From: Natrinema halophilum
GTDB taxonomy: Archaea; Halobacteriota; Halobacteria; Halobacteriales; Natrialbaceae
Assembly (NCBI RefSeq): GCF_013402815.2
Contig: NZ_CP058601.1
Location: 372,001 to 436,000, forward strand
Direction: 5' to 3'
Length of the DNA stretch: 64,000 bases
Shown here: positions 16,385 through 25,824 of the stretch, one piece after another
Layout: each line of letters starts with the position of its first letter
Numbering within the stretch: the stretch's first letter is position 1
Made by a program: the position numbers and the translations under genes
Notes under the pieces: model-generated
The model's database searches: none
Told to the model about the DNA's origin: nothing
The model's input: the letters and a program-made list of their open reading frames with translations, nothing else

Positions 16385-17923
16385 TCACGTCGACTCGGTT
16401 ACGTCGGTCCCGCTCCGACGCAGCCGCTCCCGGACCGCCTCGCGGTCGACGGTTCCCGACGCGGTCCGAGGGAGTTCGTCGGCGAATCCGATCGTCTTCG
16501 GCTGCTTGAAGCCGGCGAGTCGGTCGTCACAGTGGGCGAGCAACAGCCCGGCATCGAGATCCGCATCCGAACAAGTCTCGGAAACGGGAACGACCAGCGC
16601 CGCGACGCGTTCGCCCCATTCTTCGTCGGCGAGGCCGACGACCGCGGCATTCTCGACGCGGGGGTGCGATCGGAGCGCTTCGATCACCTCCCCGGGGTCG
16701 ACGTTCTCACCTCCGGTGACGATACGATCGCTGCGGCGGTTGAGGATCCACAGCCGGCCCGCCGAGTCGCGATAGCCGATATCGCCGGTGTGCAGTCCTC
16801 GGTCACCGAACGACGCCTCTGTCTCCTCGTCGTCGAGATAGCCCGGTGTCACAGTCGGCCCGGAGATGACGAACTCGCCCGTCTCTCCCGCGTCGACGGT
16901 CGTGCCGTCTTCGTCGACGATCGAGACGTCGGTACACCCGAGCGGTTGCCCGACCGTCCCGGGATGGGAGAACGCATCAGCCGGCCTGGCCGTCGCGATC
17001 TGTGATGCCGTTTCGGTCATGCCGTACGTCGGATGGACGGGAACCCCCCGTTCCCGACACCGCTCGATCAGTTCTTGCGAAGCAGGGGCTCCGCCCAGCA
17101 GGACGAACCGAAGCGCGTCTGGGGGGGTCCAGCCGGCGTCGAGCAGACGCTTGCACATCGTCGGAACGAGCGACACACCGGTGATGTCGTCCGTCTCGAT
17201 CACGCGGGCGGTTTCTCGTGGGTCGAAGCGACGTTGGATTACGGCGGTCGTTCCGTAGAGCGTTGACCGGACGACCGGAGCCAGCCCACCCATGTGGTAC
17301 ATCGGAAGACAGCACAACCACCGATCGTCGGGATCGACGCCGAGTCGGTACGCTGAGGCGGCAGCGCTGGCCACGAGGTTGCCTACCGTCAGTCGAACGA
17401 CTTTCGGCTCGCCGGACGTGCCCGAGGTGAACATGAGGAGGTGCGTTCGGTCTCGTTCGAGCGGTGTCGGGATCGCGTCCGCCTCGGCGACCGGCCGGAT
17501 CGAGGTCACGTCGTCGTGCTCGGGATCGTCGACCGAGACCACGGGACGAGTAGCTATCTCGAGCGCGAGGGCTTCCGTCTCCGATTCGCAGACGATCGCG
17601 TCGATAGCGGTTCGACTCGCCTTCGATTCGAGTTCGGCGGCCGTTTCGCGAACGTTCAACGGGACGACCGTGACGCCCCGACGCATTGCGGCGAAATACA
17701 CCGTTGCGAACGCGACTCGCGTTTCCATGAGTACGCCGAGACGATCGTCAGGGCCGTACACGACGTTCTCGAGTCGCTCCGTGACCGCGTCGACCTTGCG
17801 GTCGAACTCCCCGAACGTCCATTCCTCGTCCGTGTCAGCGTCGATGACGGCCGTGGCATTCGGCGTCGTCGATGCGCGGTGAGAGAGGAGGTCACGCGTC
17901 GGCCACTCGCCGGCCCCGTTCAT
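16385..17923 (-). CDS. menE: o-Succinylbenzoate--CoA ligase
   Basis: 512-residue adenylate-forming enzyme that activates o-succinylbenzoate to its CoA ester in menaquinone synthesis. Motifs: the P-loop-like MFTSGTSGEPKVVRLT, the A5 motif YGMTETAS, the hinge/TGD motif LHTGDIGYRDSAGRLWILN with RRSDRIVTGGENVDP, and a C-terminal Lys in LPRTASGTVDR. Similar enzymes act on fatty acids, but the ATGA overlap with menC (4 bp) makes the menaquinone role firm. Start ATG 17923 lies inside that overlap. Confidence 0.92.
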   Translation of the reverse strand: MNGAGEWPTRDLLSHRASTTPNATAVIDADTDEEWTFGEFDRKVDAVTERLENVVYGPDDRLGVLMETRVAFATVYFAAMRRGVTVVPLNVRETAAELESKASRTAIDAIVCESETEALALEIATRPVVSVDDPEHDDVTSIRPVAEADAIPTPLERDRTHLLMFTSGTSGEPKVVRLTVGNLVASAAASAYRLGVDPDDRWLCCLPMYHMGGLAPVVRSTLYGTTAVIQRRFDPRETARVIETDDITGVSLVPTMCKRLLDAGWTPPDALRFVLLGGAPASQELIERCRERGVPVHPTYGMTETASQIATARPADAFSHPGTVGQPLGCTDVSIVDEDGTTVDAGETGEFVISGPTVTPGYLDDEETEASFGDRGLHTGDIGYRDSAGRLWILNRRSDRIVTGGENVDPGEVIEALRSHPRVENAAVVGLADEEWGERVAALVVPVSETCSDADLDAGLLLAHCDDRLAGFKQPKTIGFADELPRTASGTVDREAVRERLRRSGTDVTEST

Positions 17924-19026
17924 CGCTCGTCCCACACGTCCGAAACGCCCAGTCCTTTCGCCTGCGGAACGACCGCCGAGCCCTTTTCGAGCAACACGGG
18001 GTCGTGGCCCAGATCCGTCGAGAGGAGGTCGCCGGTCGCGAGCCCGCACGCCGGGACGTCCGGGATCGCCGCCGCGACGTGGACCGCGCCCGTCCGCGCG
18101 ACGACGCCGTCGATGGTAGTCGTCACTAGCGGCGTTATCTCGAGTTCGGCCAACCAGGCCGCCACTTTCCGGGCGATGTCGATACCTCCCAAGGCCATCG
18201 GTTTCAGGACGACGACGTCCGCCGCGCCGGCGTCGCAAATCGCGTCAACGCCGTGCTCGAGCAGTCCTTCGTCGAGCGCGATCGAGACGTCGCTGGTCTG
18301 TGCTCGAAGGTCGGCGTGGCCTTCGAGTGCCCCGCCGGGGAGTGGCTGTTCGAGGATCGAGACGCCGAGATCGGCAAAGCGCTCGAGTGCCGATTCGGCT
18401 TCCTCGTAGGTCCACGCTTCGTTGGCGTCCGCTCGCAGTTCGACGTCCGAACCGACGGCTTCGCGCACGCGCTGGACCCGTTCTATGTCCTCTTCGACGC
18501 TGCGGAGTCCGACTTTCAGCTTGCAACAGCGGAATCCGCGGTCGACGGCCGACAGCGCCTCCCGTACCGTCTCCGACGGCGAGCCGTCGCCGATCGTCGC
18601 GTTGACCGGAACCCGACCGACCATCGGTCCGTTGCCGAGGTAGCGGTACAGCGGCGTCGCATCTCGCGTTGCCTGGAGATCGGCGAGTGCCAGCGCCAGC
18701 CCGTGTCGGGCCGCAACCTGGCGATCGACCGTCTCGAGGGCTTCGCTCGGCCCGGCGGTCTGGATCGCGTCTCGAGCACGCTCAAGGGCTTCTTCACAGT
18801 CTTCGCTCGACTCCGTCCATCCCGGAAGCGGCGTTGCCTCGCCGTACCCCACGGCGGGACTGTCCCCCGAATCGACCGGCTTCCCGCCGTCGGCCGACCC
18901 GTCGTCGACGAGCCGAACGAGAAAGCCGTCGCGGGAGTCGATCGTTCCGTCCGCCGTCTCGAGCGGCTCGGCGAGGTCGAGCGAAAAGGATCGATACTCG
19001 AGGGAGAGGTCGCCAGTGGGACTCAT
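17920..19026 (-). CDS. menC: o-Succinylbenzoate synthase
   Basis: 368-residue member of the enolase superfamily. It dehydrates SHCHC to o-succinylbenzoate. The catalytic Lys pair region is seen as CCKLKVGL, metal ligands as ELRADANEAW and ILEQPLP, and the second catalytic Lys in DVVVLKPMALGG. The N-terminal capping domain is present (SLDLAEPLETADGTIDSRDG). The gene overlaps menA upstream and menE downstream by 4 bp each, a tight operon menA-menC-menE. ATG 19026 is used; the longer frame reads into menA. Confidence 0.92.
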   Translation of the reverse strand: MSPTGDLSLEYRSFSLDLAEPLETADGTIDSRDGFLVRLVDDGSADGGKPVDSGDSPAVGYGEATPLPGWTESSEDCEEALERARDAIQTAGPSEALETVDRQVAARHGLALALADLQATRDATPLYRYLGNGPMVGRVPVNATIGDGSPSETVREALSAVDRGFRCCKLKVGLRSVEEDIERVQRVREAVGSDVELRADANEAWTYEEAESALERFADLGVSILEQPLPGGALEGHADLRAQTSDVSIALDEGLLEHGVDAICDAGAADVVVLKPMALGGIDIARKVAAWLAELEITPLVTTTIDGVVARTGAVHVAAAIPDVPACGLATGDLLSTDLGHDPVLLEKGSAVVPQAKGLGVSDVWDER

Positions 19027-19967
19027 AGCAGTACCACCCCCCCGGCGAAACAGACGGCGTACGTGGCGAGCAGCTTGCCGGTTTGCTCGAGCGCCGGATT
19101 GAGCGCCTCGCCGTCGGTTCGGGTCCACACGGTCCGCGCGATCATCGCGGCGTAGGGCAGCGTGACCAGCGGGAGCAAGACGCCGGGACCGAATCCCGTC
19201 GCGAGCCAGAACCAGACGGGGACGACGTAGGCGAGTGCCAGTAGGGCTCCGTACTCGATGCGACTCGCCCGGTAACCGAGCCGAACGGCGAGCGTTCGTT
19301 TTCCGGTTTCGGCGTCGGTTTCCCTGTCACGAACGTTGTTAACGACGAGGATGGCCGTCGAGAGCCCGGCGACGGGCAGACTCGCGGCGATCGCCTCGAG
19401 CGTAATCGTTCCCTCGGGGATCGTTACCGCGAGTGGCTCTGCGAGAACGGCTGCTGCCTGAACGTAATAGGTCCCCGTCACGGCGACGAGACCGAAAAAG
19501 ACGAACACGAAGAGGTCGCCCAGCCCGTGATAGCCCAGCGGGTACGGGCCGCCCGTGTAGGCCCACCCGCAGAAGACGCTCACTAATCCAACGATGAGGA
19601 TAGGGATCCCCCCGACGTATACGAGGTAGGTTCCGGAAAGGATCGCCAGGGCGAACGTCACGACGGTCGCGAGCTTGACCTGTTCGGGCGAAATGAGCCC
19701 CGACTGAGTGACGCGGGTAAACCCCTCGCGGTCTTCGGTGTCGGCTCCGTTGATCGCGTCGTAGTAGTCGTTCGCGAAGTTCGTTCCGATCTGTATCAGT
19801 GCCGCACCCACAAACGCCATCACCGCCGGTACTGGCGCGAGAACCCCCTCTGAGGCTGCGAGTCCCGTCCCCACGAGTATCGGGGCTGCAGCCGCGGGCA
19901 AGGTCTGTGGGCGGGCTGCCATCAGCCACGCCTTCGTCCGTGAGATTTCGACCTCGGCCGAACTCAT
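19023..19967 (-). CDS. menA: 1,4-Dihydroxy-2-naphthoate polyprenyltransferase
   Basis: 314-residue UbiA-family membrane enzyme that attaches the isoprenoid chain to DHNA, giving demethylmenaquinone. The Mg-prenyl-diphosphate motif is NFANDYYDAINGADTEDR, and the second Asp-rich motif is VNNVRDRETDAETGKRTLAV. About eight helices. First gene of the menA-menC-menE run. The methyltransferase that would finish menaquinone (MenG/UbiE) is not in this window. Confidence 0.94.
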   Translation of the reverse strand: MSSAEVEISRTKAWLMAARPQTLPAAAAPILVGTGLAASEGVLAPVPAVMAFVGAALIQIGTNFANDYYDAINGADTEDREGFTRVTQSGLISPEQVKLATVVTFALAILSGTYLVYVGGIPILIVGLVSVFCGWAYTGGPYPLGYHGLGDLFVFVFFGLVAVTGTYYVQAAAVLAEPLAVTIPEGTITLEAIAASLPVAGLSTAILVVNNVRDRETDAETGKRTLAVRLGYRASRIEYGALLALAYVVPVWFWLATGFGPGVLLPLVTLPYAAMIARTVWTRTDGEALNPALEQTGKLLATYAVCFAGGVVLL

Positions 19968-20033
19968 GGCTCGAGTGTCCCACTCGAGAGAGTGTCAACG
20001 TTGGCATTGCGAGTCGACATTTTTGATGGTCAC

Positions 20034-21257
20034 TCACGCTCCCGAAACGACTAGCTCGATCGAATTCGCGTCGAAAAAGGCCGTTTCGTACCCCTGGTGA
20101 CGGGCTGTTTGCGGGGGGGATTCGACGATTATCGTCACCGAATCACCCGGCTGGACGGCAGCAACGGACCGTCCGTAGTGGAAACCAAACTCGTCGTCGA
20201 GCGTCGGTTCGAGCGTCCGATCGAGGATGCTCGTGCCGGTTCGGTCCACGGTCGCGCGAAGCGTCATGTTCGCCAGCGGAACCCGATTGTACGGCGTCCG
20301 CGGCGAAACGAGCAGGTACCGCTCGTCGTCGCCGGAAAGCCGCGATCCGGCCTCGAGCAGCGTGGCGACGACCGTCGCGTCACCGCTGCTCGGACGTACC
20401 TCTCCGGACGAGATGTCGGATTCCGCGTTCGGGTCGATCAGGTGGGTTCCAGGGTACCCCTCCGCAGACGGCAGTGCGGAGTAGGGAATGCCCGCGGTCG
20501 AATCGCCGCTGTCGTTGTGAGACTCCCCGCTGTGTCCGAGCATCGGCTCGAGTGCCCCCCGTTCTCCCCAGCGCTCTCGCTCGAGTAATTCGATACCGTC
20601 GACGACGTTCTGGCGAAACTGTTCATCGTACGTGAATTCGAAGGTCGCAGTCGCGCGGTCGGTCAACCGGTCCTTGAGGGTGCCGGTTCGTCTCGTCGGA
20701 ATCGGTCCTACCGTGAGCGTCACCGTGTACCTACCGTCTGCGGGTAGCACGACGTTATCACCGAAGTGAACCCCCATCTCCTGGGAGAGCATTGGCCACA
20801 GCGAGCGTGACGCGATCCGATCGCCGTCCCGTTCGATCGTTGCTCGAGGTCCAATATCGACGGGGATGACCGTCTTCGTCTTCGGGTCCCAGACGGTGAC
20901 CATCAGGTGGACGCCGCGGCCAGCTTCGGGCTCGACGAGCTGGGTGTCCGTTCCGGTGACGACCCAGAACGGATGCGGATACGTAAGCATCGGCGCAACC
21001 GCGTAGTCACCGGTTTCGATCGGCTCGAGGACGCGCATCGATTTCCGATGACCGGGGAGATAGACTGCATCCGGCGGATCGTCGATTCGCGGGATAACCG
21101 GCGTCCCAGCGGGTTCGTCGTCATCGGTTGCTCCGGGTTCGTCATCGCTGCGACTTTCGTTTCGGTCGTTTCCTCCGTTATCCGGAGCCTCACAGCCTGC
21201 GACTCCCACTGCGACTGGGAGCAGACTCGTCCGTTGGAGGAACGTTCGCCGATTCAT
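20034..21257 (-). CDS. Tat lipoprotein, iron-transport (P19/Tp34-like) family
   Basis: 407 residues. N-terminus MNRRTFLQRTSLLPVAVGVA with lipobox GC at residues 21-22 marks a Tat-exported lipoprotein, followed by an acidic linker. A beta-rich first domain has MLTYPHPFWVVTG and MLSQEMGVHFGDNVVLPADG; the Met/His pattern and the following YTVTLTVGP strand recall the P19/Tp34 iron-binding fold. The second half contains a similar strand block (FGFHYGRSVAAVQPGDSVTI), suggesting an internal duplication. Metal binding is inferred. It is inserted between menB and menA, and seven 15-bp repeats end three bases before its ATG. Confidence 0.65.
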   Translation of the reverse strand: MNRRTFLQRTSLLPVAVGVAGCEAPDNGGNDRNESRSDDEPGATDDDEPAGTPVIPRIDDPPDAVYLPGHRKSMRVLEPIETGDYAVAPMLTYPHPFWVVTGTDTQLVEPEAGRGVHLMVTVWDPKTKTVIPVDIGPRATIERDGDRIASRSLWPMLSQEMGVHFGDNVVLPADGRYTVTLTVGPIPTRRTGTLKDRLTDRATATFEFTYDEQFRQNVVDGIELLERERWGERGALEPMLGHSGESHNDSGDSTAGIPYSALPSAEGYPGTHLIDPNAESDISSGEVRPSSGDATVVATLLEAGSRLSGDDERYLLVSPRTPYNRVPLANMTLRATVDRTGTSILDRTLEPTLDDEFGFHYGRSVAAVQPGDSVTIIVESPPQTARHQGYETAFFDANSIELVVSGA

Positions 21258-21260
21258 GTC

Positions 21261-21365
21261 GTCTCACCGATCGACGTCTCACCGATCGACGTCTCACTGA
21301 TCGATGTTTCACCGATCGACGTCTCACTGATCGATGTTTCACCGATCGACGTCTCACCGATCGTT
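21261..21365. repeat. Seven tandem 15-bp repeats abutting a start codon
   Basis: Consensus GTCTCACCGATCGAC, seven contiguous units; units 3 and 5 carry CTGATCGAT, and units 4 and 6 start GTTTC. Each unit contains the palindrome GATC/CGATCG. The array fills positions -4 to -108 before the lipoprotein ATG at 21257 and starts 31 bp after the menB stop. On the minus strand it reads as (I-G/S-E-T-S) repeats in a frame that closes with TGA overlapping the ATG. It therefore occupies the whole expected promoter and leader. Confidence 0.9.
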
Positions 21366-21396
21366 CCGAACTGCGTTCCGGCGTTGTACCGCGTAC

Positions 21397-22290
21397 TCAG
21401 TACTGCCACGGAAAGTCGTCGAAATCGGGTTCGCGTCCCTCGACGAACGCGTCCCGGCCTTCTTTGCCCTCGTCGGTCATGTATCCGAGGCGCGTGGCTT
21501 CCCCGGCGAAGACCTGTTGGCCGACCATTCCGTCGTCGGTCATGTTGAACGCGTACTTGAGCATCCGCATCGCCGTCGGGCTCTTCGAATTGATCCGCCG
21601 GCCCCACTCGAGGGCGGTCTCCTCGAGTTCTTCGTGGGGAACGGCTTCGTTGACCATCCCCATCTCCGCGGCCTCTTCGGCCGAATAGGTCTTCCCGAGG
21701 AAGAACACTTCGCGAGCCTTCTTTTGTCCGATCTGCTTGGCGAGGTACGCCGATCCGAAGCCCGCGTCGTAGCTGGCCACGTCGGGGTCGGTCTGGAGGA
21801 ACTTCGCGTGTTCGTCGCTCGCAAGCGTCAGATCGCAGACGACGTGCAGCGAGTGGCCGCCGCCGACGGCCCAGCCCGGCACTACACAGACGACGATCTT
21901 CGGAATGTGGCGGATCAGACGCTGCACCTCGAGAATGTGGAGCCGACCCTGTTCGGACGCCCGTTCCTCGTCACCGTCGTACTGATAGCCGTCCTCACCT
22001 CGAATCGTCTGGTCGCCGCCGGAACAGAACGCCCAGCCGCCGTCTTTCGGCGAGGGGCCGTTTCCGGTCAGCAAGATGCAGCCGACGTCTGTCTGCCGCT
22101 TGGCGTGATCGAGTGCGTCGTACAGTTCGTCCACCGTCCCCGGTCGGAAGGCGTTTCGAACCTCGGGGCGGTCGAACGCGATCCGGACCGTCCCTGAATC
22201 GACCGCGCGATGGTACGTGATGTCTCGAAAGTCGCGGTCGACGCTCTCGACGGATTCCCACTGCTCCTCGTCGAACAGTTCCGAAACCAT
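21397..22290 (-). CDS. menB: 1,4-Dihydroxy-2-naphthoyl-CoA synthase
   Basis: 297-residue crotonase-fold enzyme that closes the second ring of menaquinone from o-succinylbenzoyl-CoA. Typical features: TVRIAFDRPEVRNAFRPGTV, the oxyanion-hole segments FCSGGDQ and VPGWAVGGGHSLHVVCDL, the active-site loop with TDPDVASYDAGFGSAYLA, and the C-terminal EGREPDFDDFPWQY. All are standard for MenB rather than general enoyl-CoA hydratases. It is on the same strand as menA-menC-menE but separated by the lipoprotein gene. Confidence 0.96.
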   Translation of the reverse strand: MVSELFDEEQWESVESVDRDFRDITYHRAVDSGTVRIAFDRPEVRNAFRPGTVDELYDALDHAKRQTDVGCILLTGNGPSPKDGGWAFCSGGDQTIRGEDGYQYDGDEERASEQGRLHILEVQRLIRHIPKIVVCVVPGWAVGGGHSLHVVCDLTLASDEHAKFLQTDPDVASYDAGFGSAYLAKQIGQKKAREVFFLGKTYSAEEAAEMGMVNEAVPHEELEETALEWGRRINSKSPTAMRMLKYAFNMTDDGMVGQQVFAGEATRLGYMTDEGKEGRDAFVEGREPDFDDFPWQY

Positions 22291-22344
22291 TGCCTACGTG
22301 TCGTCGTCGATGGCTGAAATAGATTCGCGTCTCGAGAGCCCGGA

Positions 22345-24924
22345 TCAGGAAAGCGCGATCGAGCCGTCATCGGAGCCAGTTATTCTAATCCAGACTACAA
22401 GCAAACTCGGCAAGACGAGGATACTCGCGAGGAACGCGTAGCCGATCGCGACGCTCGTGACGAATCCGAACCGCTGTAACGACGGCACGAGGGCGAGGAC
22501 GAGGACCCCGAAGCCCGCGGCGGTCGTCACAGCACTGGCGAGCAACGCTCCTCCCGTCCCGCGGACAGTCCGCCGAAGTGCGGAGATGGTGTCCGGTTTG
22601 TCGGTGTATTCCTCGAGGAACCGCTCGCCGATGTGGATGGCGTAATCGACGCCGATCCCGATTCCGATCGCCGCGATGATCGCTGTCTCGGGAGTGAATG
22701 CGATTCCCGCGAGATACATCGTTCCGAACAACCACGCCTGGGCGAACAGAACGGGGGTCAGTACGACCGCTCCCAACGAAAGCGTCCGATATCGGAGCCA
22801 GAAGATCAGCGTCAGGAACGCGGTGATCACCCCGAACGTGATGAGGAAACCGTCGACGAGCGTCGTAAGCAGGCCTTGCTGAACGATTTCTTCGATGATC
22901 GGTCGTCCGGTCGCAGTCACTGTCAACTCGGTCTCCCCTTCGATCGTCGTCGCGACATCTCTCATCTCTTCGGTTACGGTCCCGGTGTCTGCCCCGCCGG
23001 AGAGTCCCACCGAGAGCCGAAGCGATCGATACGCCCCGTCTTGACGGTGGATCGTGGCAGCGGCCTTCTCCGGGGCTGCGCCGTAAACGGCATCGTAGAT
23101 CGCAGTCAGATTTTCGTCCGGGACCCCATCGTCGTCCGTGTCGGCCTCGGTAACCATCGCAGCGACCGTTTCGTTGGTGGCGGCAACCGAATTGATCGTT
23201 TCCAGTGGTCCCGTCACCTCCAGACTCCCGTCAGCCAGTGTTACTGCGGACGATGTATTCGCCAGGTGGCCCTTGCCGGCGGCGATCCGCTCGAGCGCGT
23301 CCGATTCGGTAACCGGGCCTTCTATCAAGAATTCGGCTCGGGATCGGTCGCTGGGCTGGGCGAACTTCGCGTTTATGTACTCGGCGTTCTCCCGGAGTTC
23401 GTACTCGCTCGGCTGGAACGATTTCGGGAGCGAATCCATCCAGGCCGGCGAGTCCCGCGGGAGGAAATCCGTCTGATCGACCGACGTCTCGATATCCGTC
23501 GCGGCAGCTCCGCCGGCGACGCTCAGGACCACCGCGATGGCGATGACGACGTATGGCGCTCGTCGGGCGACGTCTGTGCCAACGCTCAATGCGTTACCTG
23601 CCGCGCCTGCGCGACCGAACGCGGAGGCACGGTGCGTGTATCCGATCCGGCCGAGTAGCCCATCGAGTTCGATTTTCAGTGCGGGCAGCAGTAGACCGAA
23701 GACGAGAAACGCCGCGACGATTCCGACGGCGCTGACGATGCCGAACTCCCGGATCGATTCGAGCGGGCTGACCGCGTTCGAGAGGAATCCGACCGAGGTC
23801 GTGAAGGTGGCTGCACCGATGGCAACGACGACTCCGGCGAGGCCGCGACGCATCGCTTCCCGAGGCGTCGCATCGGGATCGTCGAAATGGGCTTCTCGGT
23901 ACCGCATCACGACGTGTAACGCGTAGTCGATGCTCAACCCGATCAGCAAGAACGGGACGGCGATCAGGATCTGCGTTACGCCGATTCCGGCCCAGCCCAT
24001 GAACCCGGCCATCCACGCGAGAACGAGCGCCACGCCGAGGAGTCCGAGAGCGACGTCGAAGACGTCCCGATAGGCGATGCCGAGAACGGCAAGAATCAAC
24101 AGGAGCGCGACCGGAGAGATGATCGCGAAGCTCTCACCGGTCGCCTGGGTACTTTCCTCGTCGACGATCCCGGCCCCGAAAACGAAACTCTCCGATGTGA
24201 TGATACGCGCAGAGAGGTCTTTCAGCTCGAGTTGGGCATCGACGACTTCCTGTGGAAGGTCGTCGCCAGCGGCGTTGCTCGTATCCTGGAACACGTACAG
24301 GACACGACCCGTCGCAGTCGTCGATCCCGGCTCGTAATCGGTCGTCAAAAGCGAGTACGGCTCGACGGGACCCCTGTTCTCCGAGTCGGGATCCAAAACG
24401 CGTTCGACGGTCGCTTCGACCTTGCGTTCCGGCATCGACTCGAGGTGTGAAATCTGCGCGTCGATCGACGGTGTCTCCGACCGGGAACCGCTGCGTTCGG
24501 GTTGCTCGTCGGTTCCGTTTCCGGGCCCCGATTCGCGCTCTGACTGGCGGATGGCCGTCGTGGCGACGACATTCGACAGCCCGATCATCGAGCGGTTCGT
24601 GCGCAACGTGGTCGTCACCTCCGGATCGTCGGCCACGGCTCGCTGAAATCGTAAGGTCTCGAGGAGCGACTCCTTCGAGAGTACGTTTTCGCCTCGAGTA
24701 ACGACCTGAACGACGGTCGTGTTCTCGCCTTCTGTCGTGAAGTTCTGCTGGAGCGTCTCGTACGTTTCCGCCTCCGTCGAGTCGCTGCTGAAACTCGCGA
24801 TAGAAAGTTCCGAATCGACGTTCCCCGCCGCGCTCCCGACGACCAGCGTCGCTACCAACAGGACCGCTATGATGAGCTTGCTGTGATCGGTCACGAACCT
24901 CGCGTACCGCGCGGCTGGGTTCAT
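22345..24924 (-). CDS. RND superfamily (MMPL-type) membrane transporter
   Basis: 859 residues with two homologous halves, each with one helix, a large exported loop and five helices. Proton-relay signatures sit in helix 4 of each half (LIGLSIDYALHVVMRYREAH and IGIGIGVDYAIHIGERFLEE). The loops contain Asp-rich patches (TDDDGVPDENLTAIYD) typical of haloarchaeal members. Such proteins export lipids or hydrophobic compounds in bacteria; the archaeal cargo is unknown. ATG 24924 has TATTTATA 26-33 bp upstream on its strand. The next gene is divergent and encodes a TrmB-type regulator, the likely controller. Confidence 0.88.
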   Translation of the reverse strand: MNPAARYARFVTDHSKLIIAVLLVATLVVGSAAGNVDSELSIASFSSDSTEAETYETLQQNFTTEGENTTVVQVVTRGENVLSKESLLETLRFQRAVADDPEVTTTLRTNRSMIGLSNVVATTAIRQSERESGPGNGTDEQPERSGSRSETPSIDAQISHLESMPERKVEATVERVLDPDSENRGPVEPYSLLTTDYEPGSTTATGRVLYVFQDTSNAAGDDLPQEVVDAQLELKDLSARIITSESFVFGAGIVDEESTQATGESFAIISPVALLLILAVLGIAYRDVFDVALGLLGVALVLAWMAGFMGWAGIGVTQILIAVPFLLIGLSIDYALHVVMRYREAHFDDPDATPREAMRRGLAGVVVAIGAATFTTSVGFLSNAVSPLESIREFGIVSAVGIVAAFLVFGLLLPALKIELDGLLGRIGYTHRASAFGRAGAAGNALSVGTDVARRAPYVVIAIAVVLSVAGGAAATDIETSVDQTDFLPRDSPAWMDSLPKSFQPSEYELRENAEYINAKFAQPSDRSRAEFLIEGPVTESDALERIAAGKGHLANTSSAVTLADGSLEVTGPLETINSVAATNETVAAMVTEADTDDDGVPDENLTAIYDAVYGAAPEKAAATIHRQDGAYRSLRLSVGLSGGADTGTVTEEMRDVATTIEGETELTVTATGRPIIEEIVQQGLLTTLVDGFLITFGVITAFLTLIFWLRYRTLSLGAVVLTPVLFAQAWLFGTMYLAGIAFTPETAIIAAIGIGIGVDYAIHIGERFLEEYTDKPDTISALRRTVRGTGGALLASAVTTAAGFGVLVLALVPSLQRFGFVTSVAIGYAFLASILVLPSLLVVWIRITGSDDGSIALS

Positions 24925-24947
24925 TACCGACCCGTTCGGCTCGGTGC

Positions 24948-24975
24948 CTATAAATATTGTATATTTCTACTAAAT
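24948..24975. promoter_or_regulatory. Divergent AT-rich promoter region, RND transporter and TrmB-like regulator
   Basis: CTATAAATATTGTATATTTC contains a minus-strand TATTTATA box at leaderless distance for the transporter and a plus-strand TATATTT box about 100 bp before the regulator's ATG. Both promoters lie within 28 bp, so one bound regulator could control both genes. Confidence 0.5.
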
Positions 24976-25065
24976 ATGTTCGAGCGAGTATCCCTGCCAC
25001 TCATAGGCCCGCCGTGCAAAGGGTGGTCCAGACGGAACGAGGGCCACGAATACTGGACGCCATCT

Positions 25066-25824
25066 ATGAGTACACGAGATGCAGTCACAGCGTTGAAACG
25101 ACTCGGATTACCGAATTATCAGGCGCGTACCTTCGTCGCCCTCCAGCAATTGGGAACCGGTACCGCCCAGGAGATCAGCGACGTCTCCGACGTCCCTCGT
25201 TCGCAGGTCTACGGTGCCGCCGACGATCTCGCCGAACGCGGACTTGTCGAGGTGACCGAATCTTCGCCGAAGGAATATCGCCCGGTGAGCCTCGCCACGG
25301 CGCGTGAGCAGTTGACAAATAGGCTCGAGCGAGAACGCGAGCGCGCTTTCGACAACCTGGCTCAACTACGAACGGCACCGTCGGCGCGTGGCGACGACCA
25401 GTCCGTCTCGACGCTCCGCGGCCGCCAGCCGATCGACGACCGGATCGCGAAATTGGTCGAGTCGGCCGACTCGAGGGTCGTCTTCGTCGCGCCTGAAGCC
25501 AGTTCGCTGTCCGAACAGATCGAGACGAAACTCCGCGAGCAGGCTGCTCGCGGGATGTTCGTGACCGTCGTGACGGCCGAGGAATCGGAGCGCCCCCGGT
25601 TCAGCGAGAGTTCGATTACTGTGATCGTGATGGGAGAAGACAACCCGGCCGATTTTGCGGGTCGGGCACTCATGATCGACGACAGGACGGTTCTGTTGTC
25701 GGTCGCAACGGACGACGACACCGTCGACGAGGAGGCGATGTGGACGGCCGGCAGTCGTATCGGTCGCATTTTGACACAGTTCATGCAGTCCGGCATCGAA
25801 TCCGGGCGAGAACGGAATCCGTAA
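25066..25824 (+). CDS. TrmB-family transcription regulator
   Basis: 252 residues. A TrmB-type winged helix fills residues 1-75: DAVTALKRLGLPNYQARTFV, then ISDVSDVPRSQVYGAADDLA and a wing ending KEYRPVS. A coiled linker (REQLTNRLERERERAFDNLA) connects to a sensor-like domain of the phospholipase-D-like fold often seen in this group (RVVFVAPEASSLSEQIETKL, then GRALMIDDRTVLLSVATDDD). It is divergent from the RND transporter and likely controls it and itself. Earlier in-frame ATG 24976 and GTG 24883 were not used, because the family starts with the DAVTALKRLGL helix. Confidence 0.85.
   Translation: MSTRDAVTALKRLGLPNYQARTFVALQQLGTGTAQEISDVSDVPRSQVYGAADDLAERGLVEVTESSPKEYRPVSLATAREQLTNRLERERERAFDNLAQLRTAPSARGDDQSVSTLRGRQPIDDRIAKLVESADSRVVFVAPEASSLSEQIETKLREQAARGMFVTVVTAEESERPRFSESSITVIVMGEDNPADFAGRALMIDDRTVLLSVATDDDTVDEEAMWTAGSRIGRILTQFMQSGIESGRERNP

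Noticed and set aside
21254-21607. Frame containing the (IGETS) repeats
   Set aside because: Upstream part is antiphase to menB and has no start after the menB stop, so a real repeat-protein is unlikely; kept only as a remark on the array.
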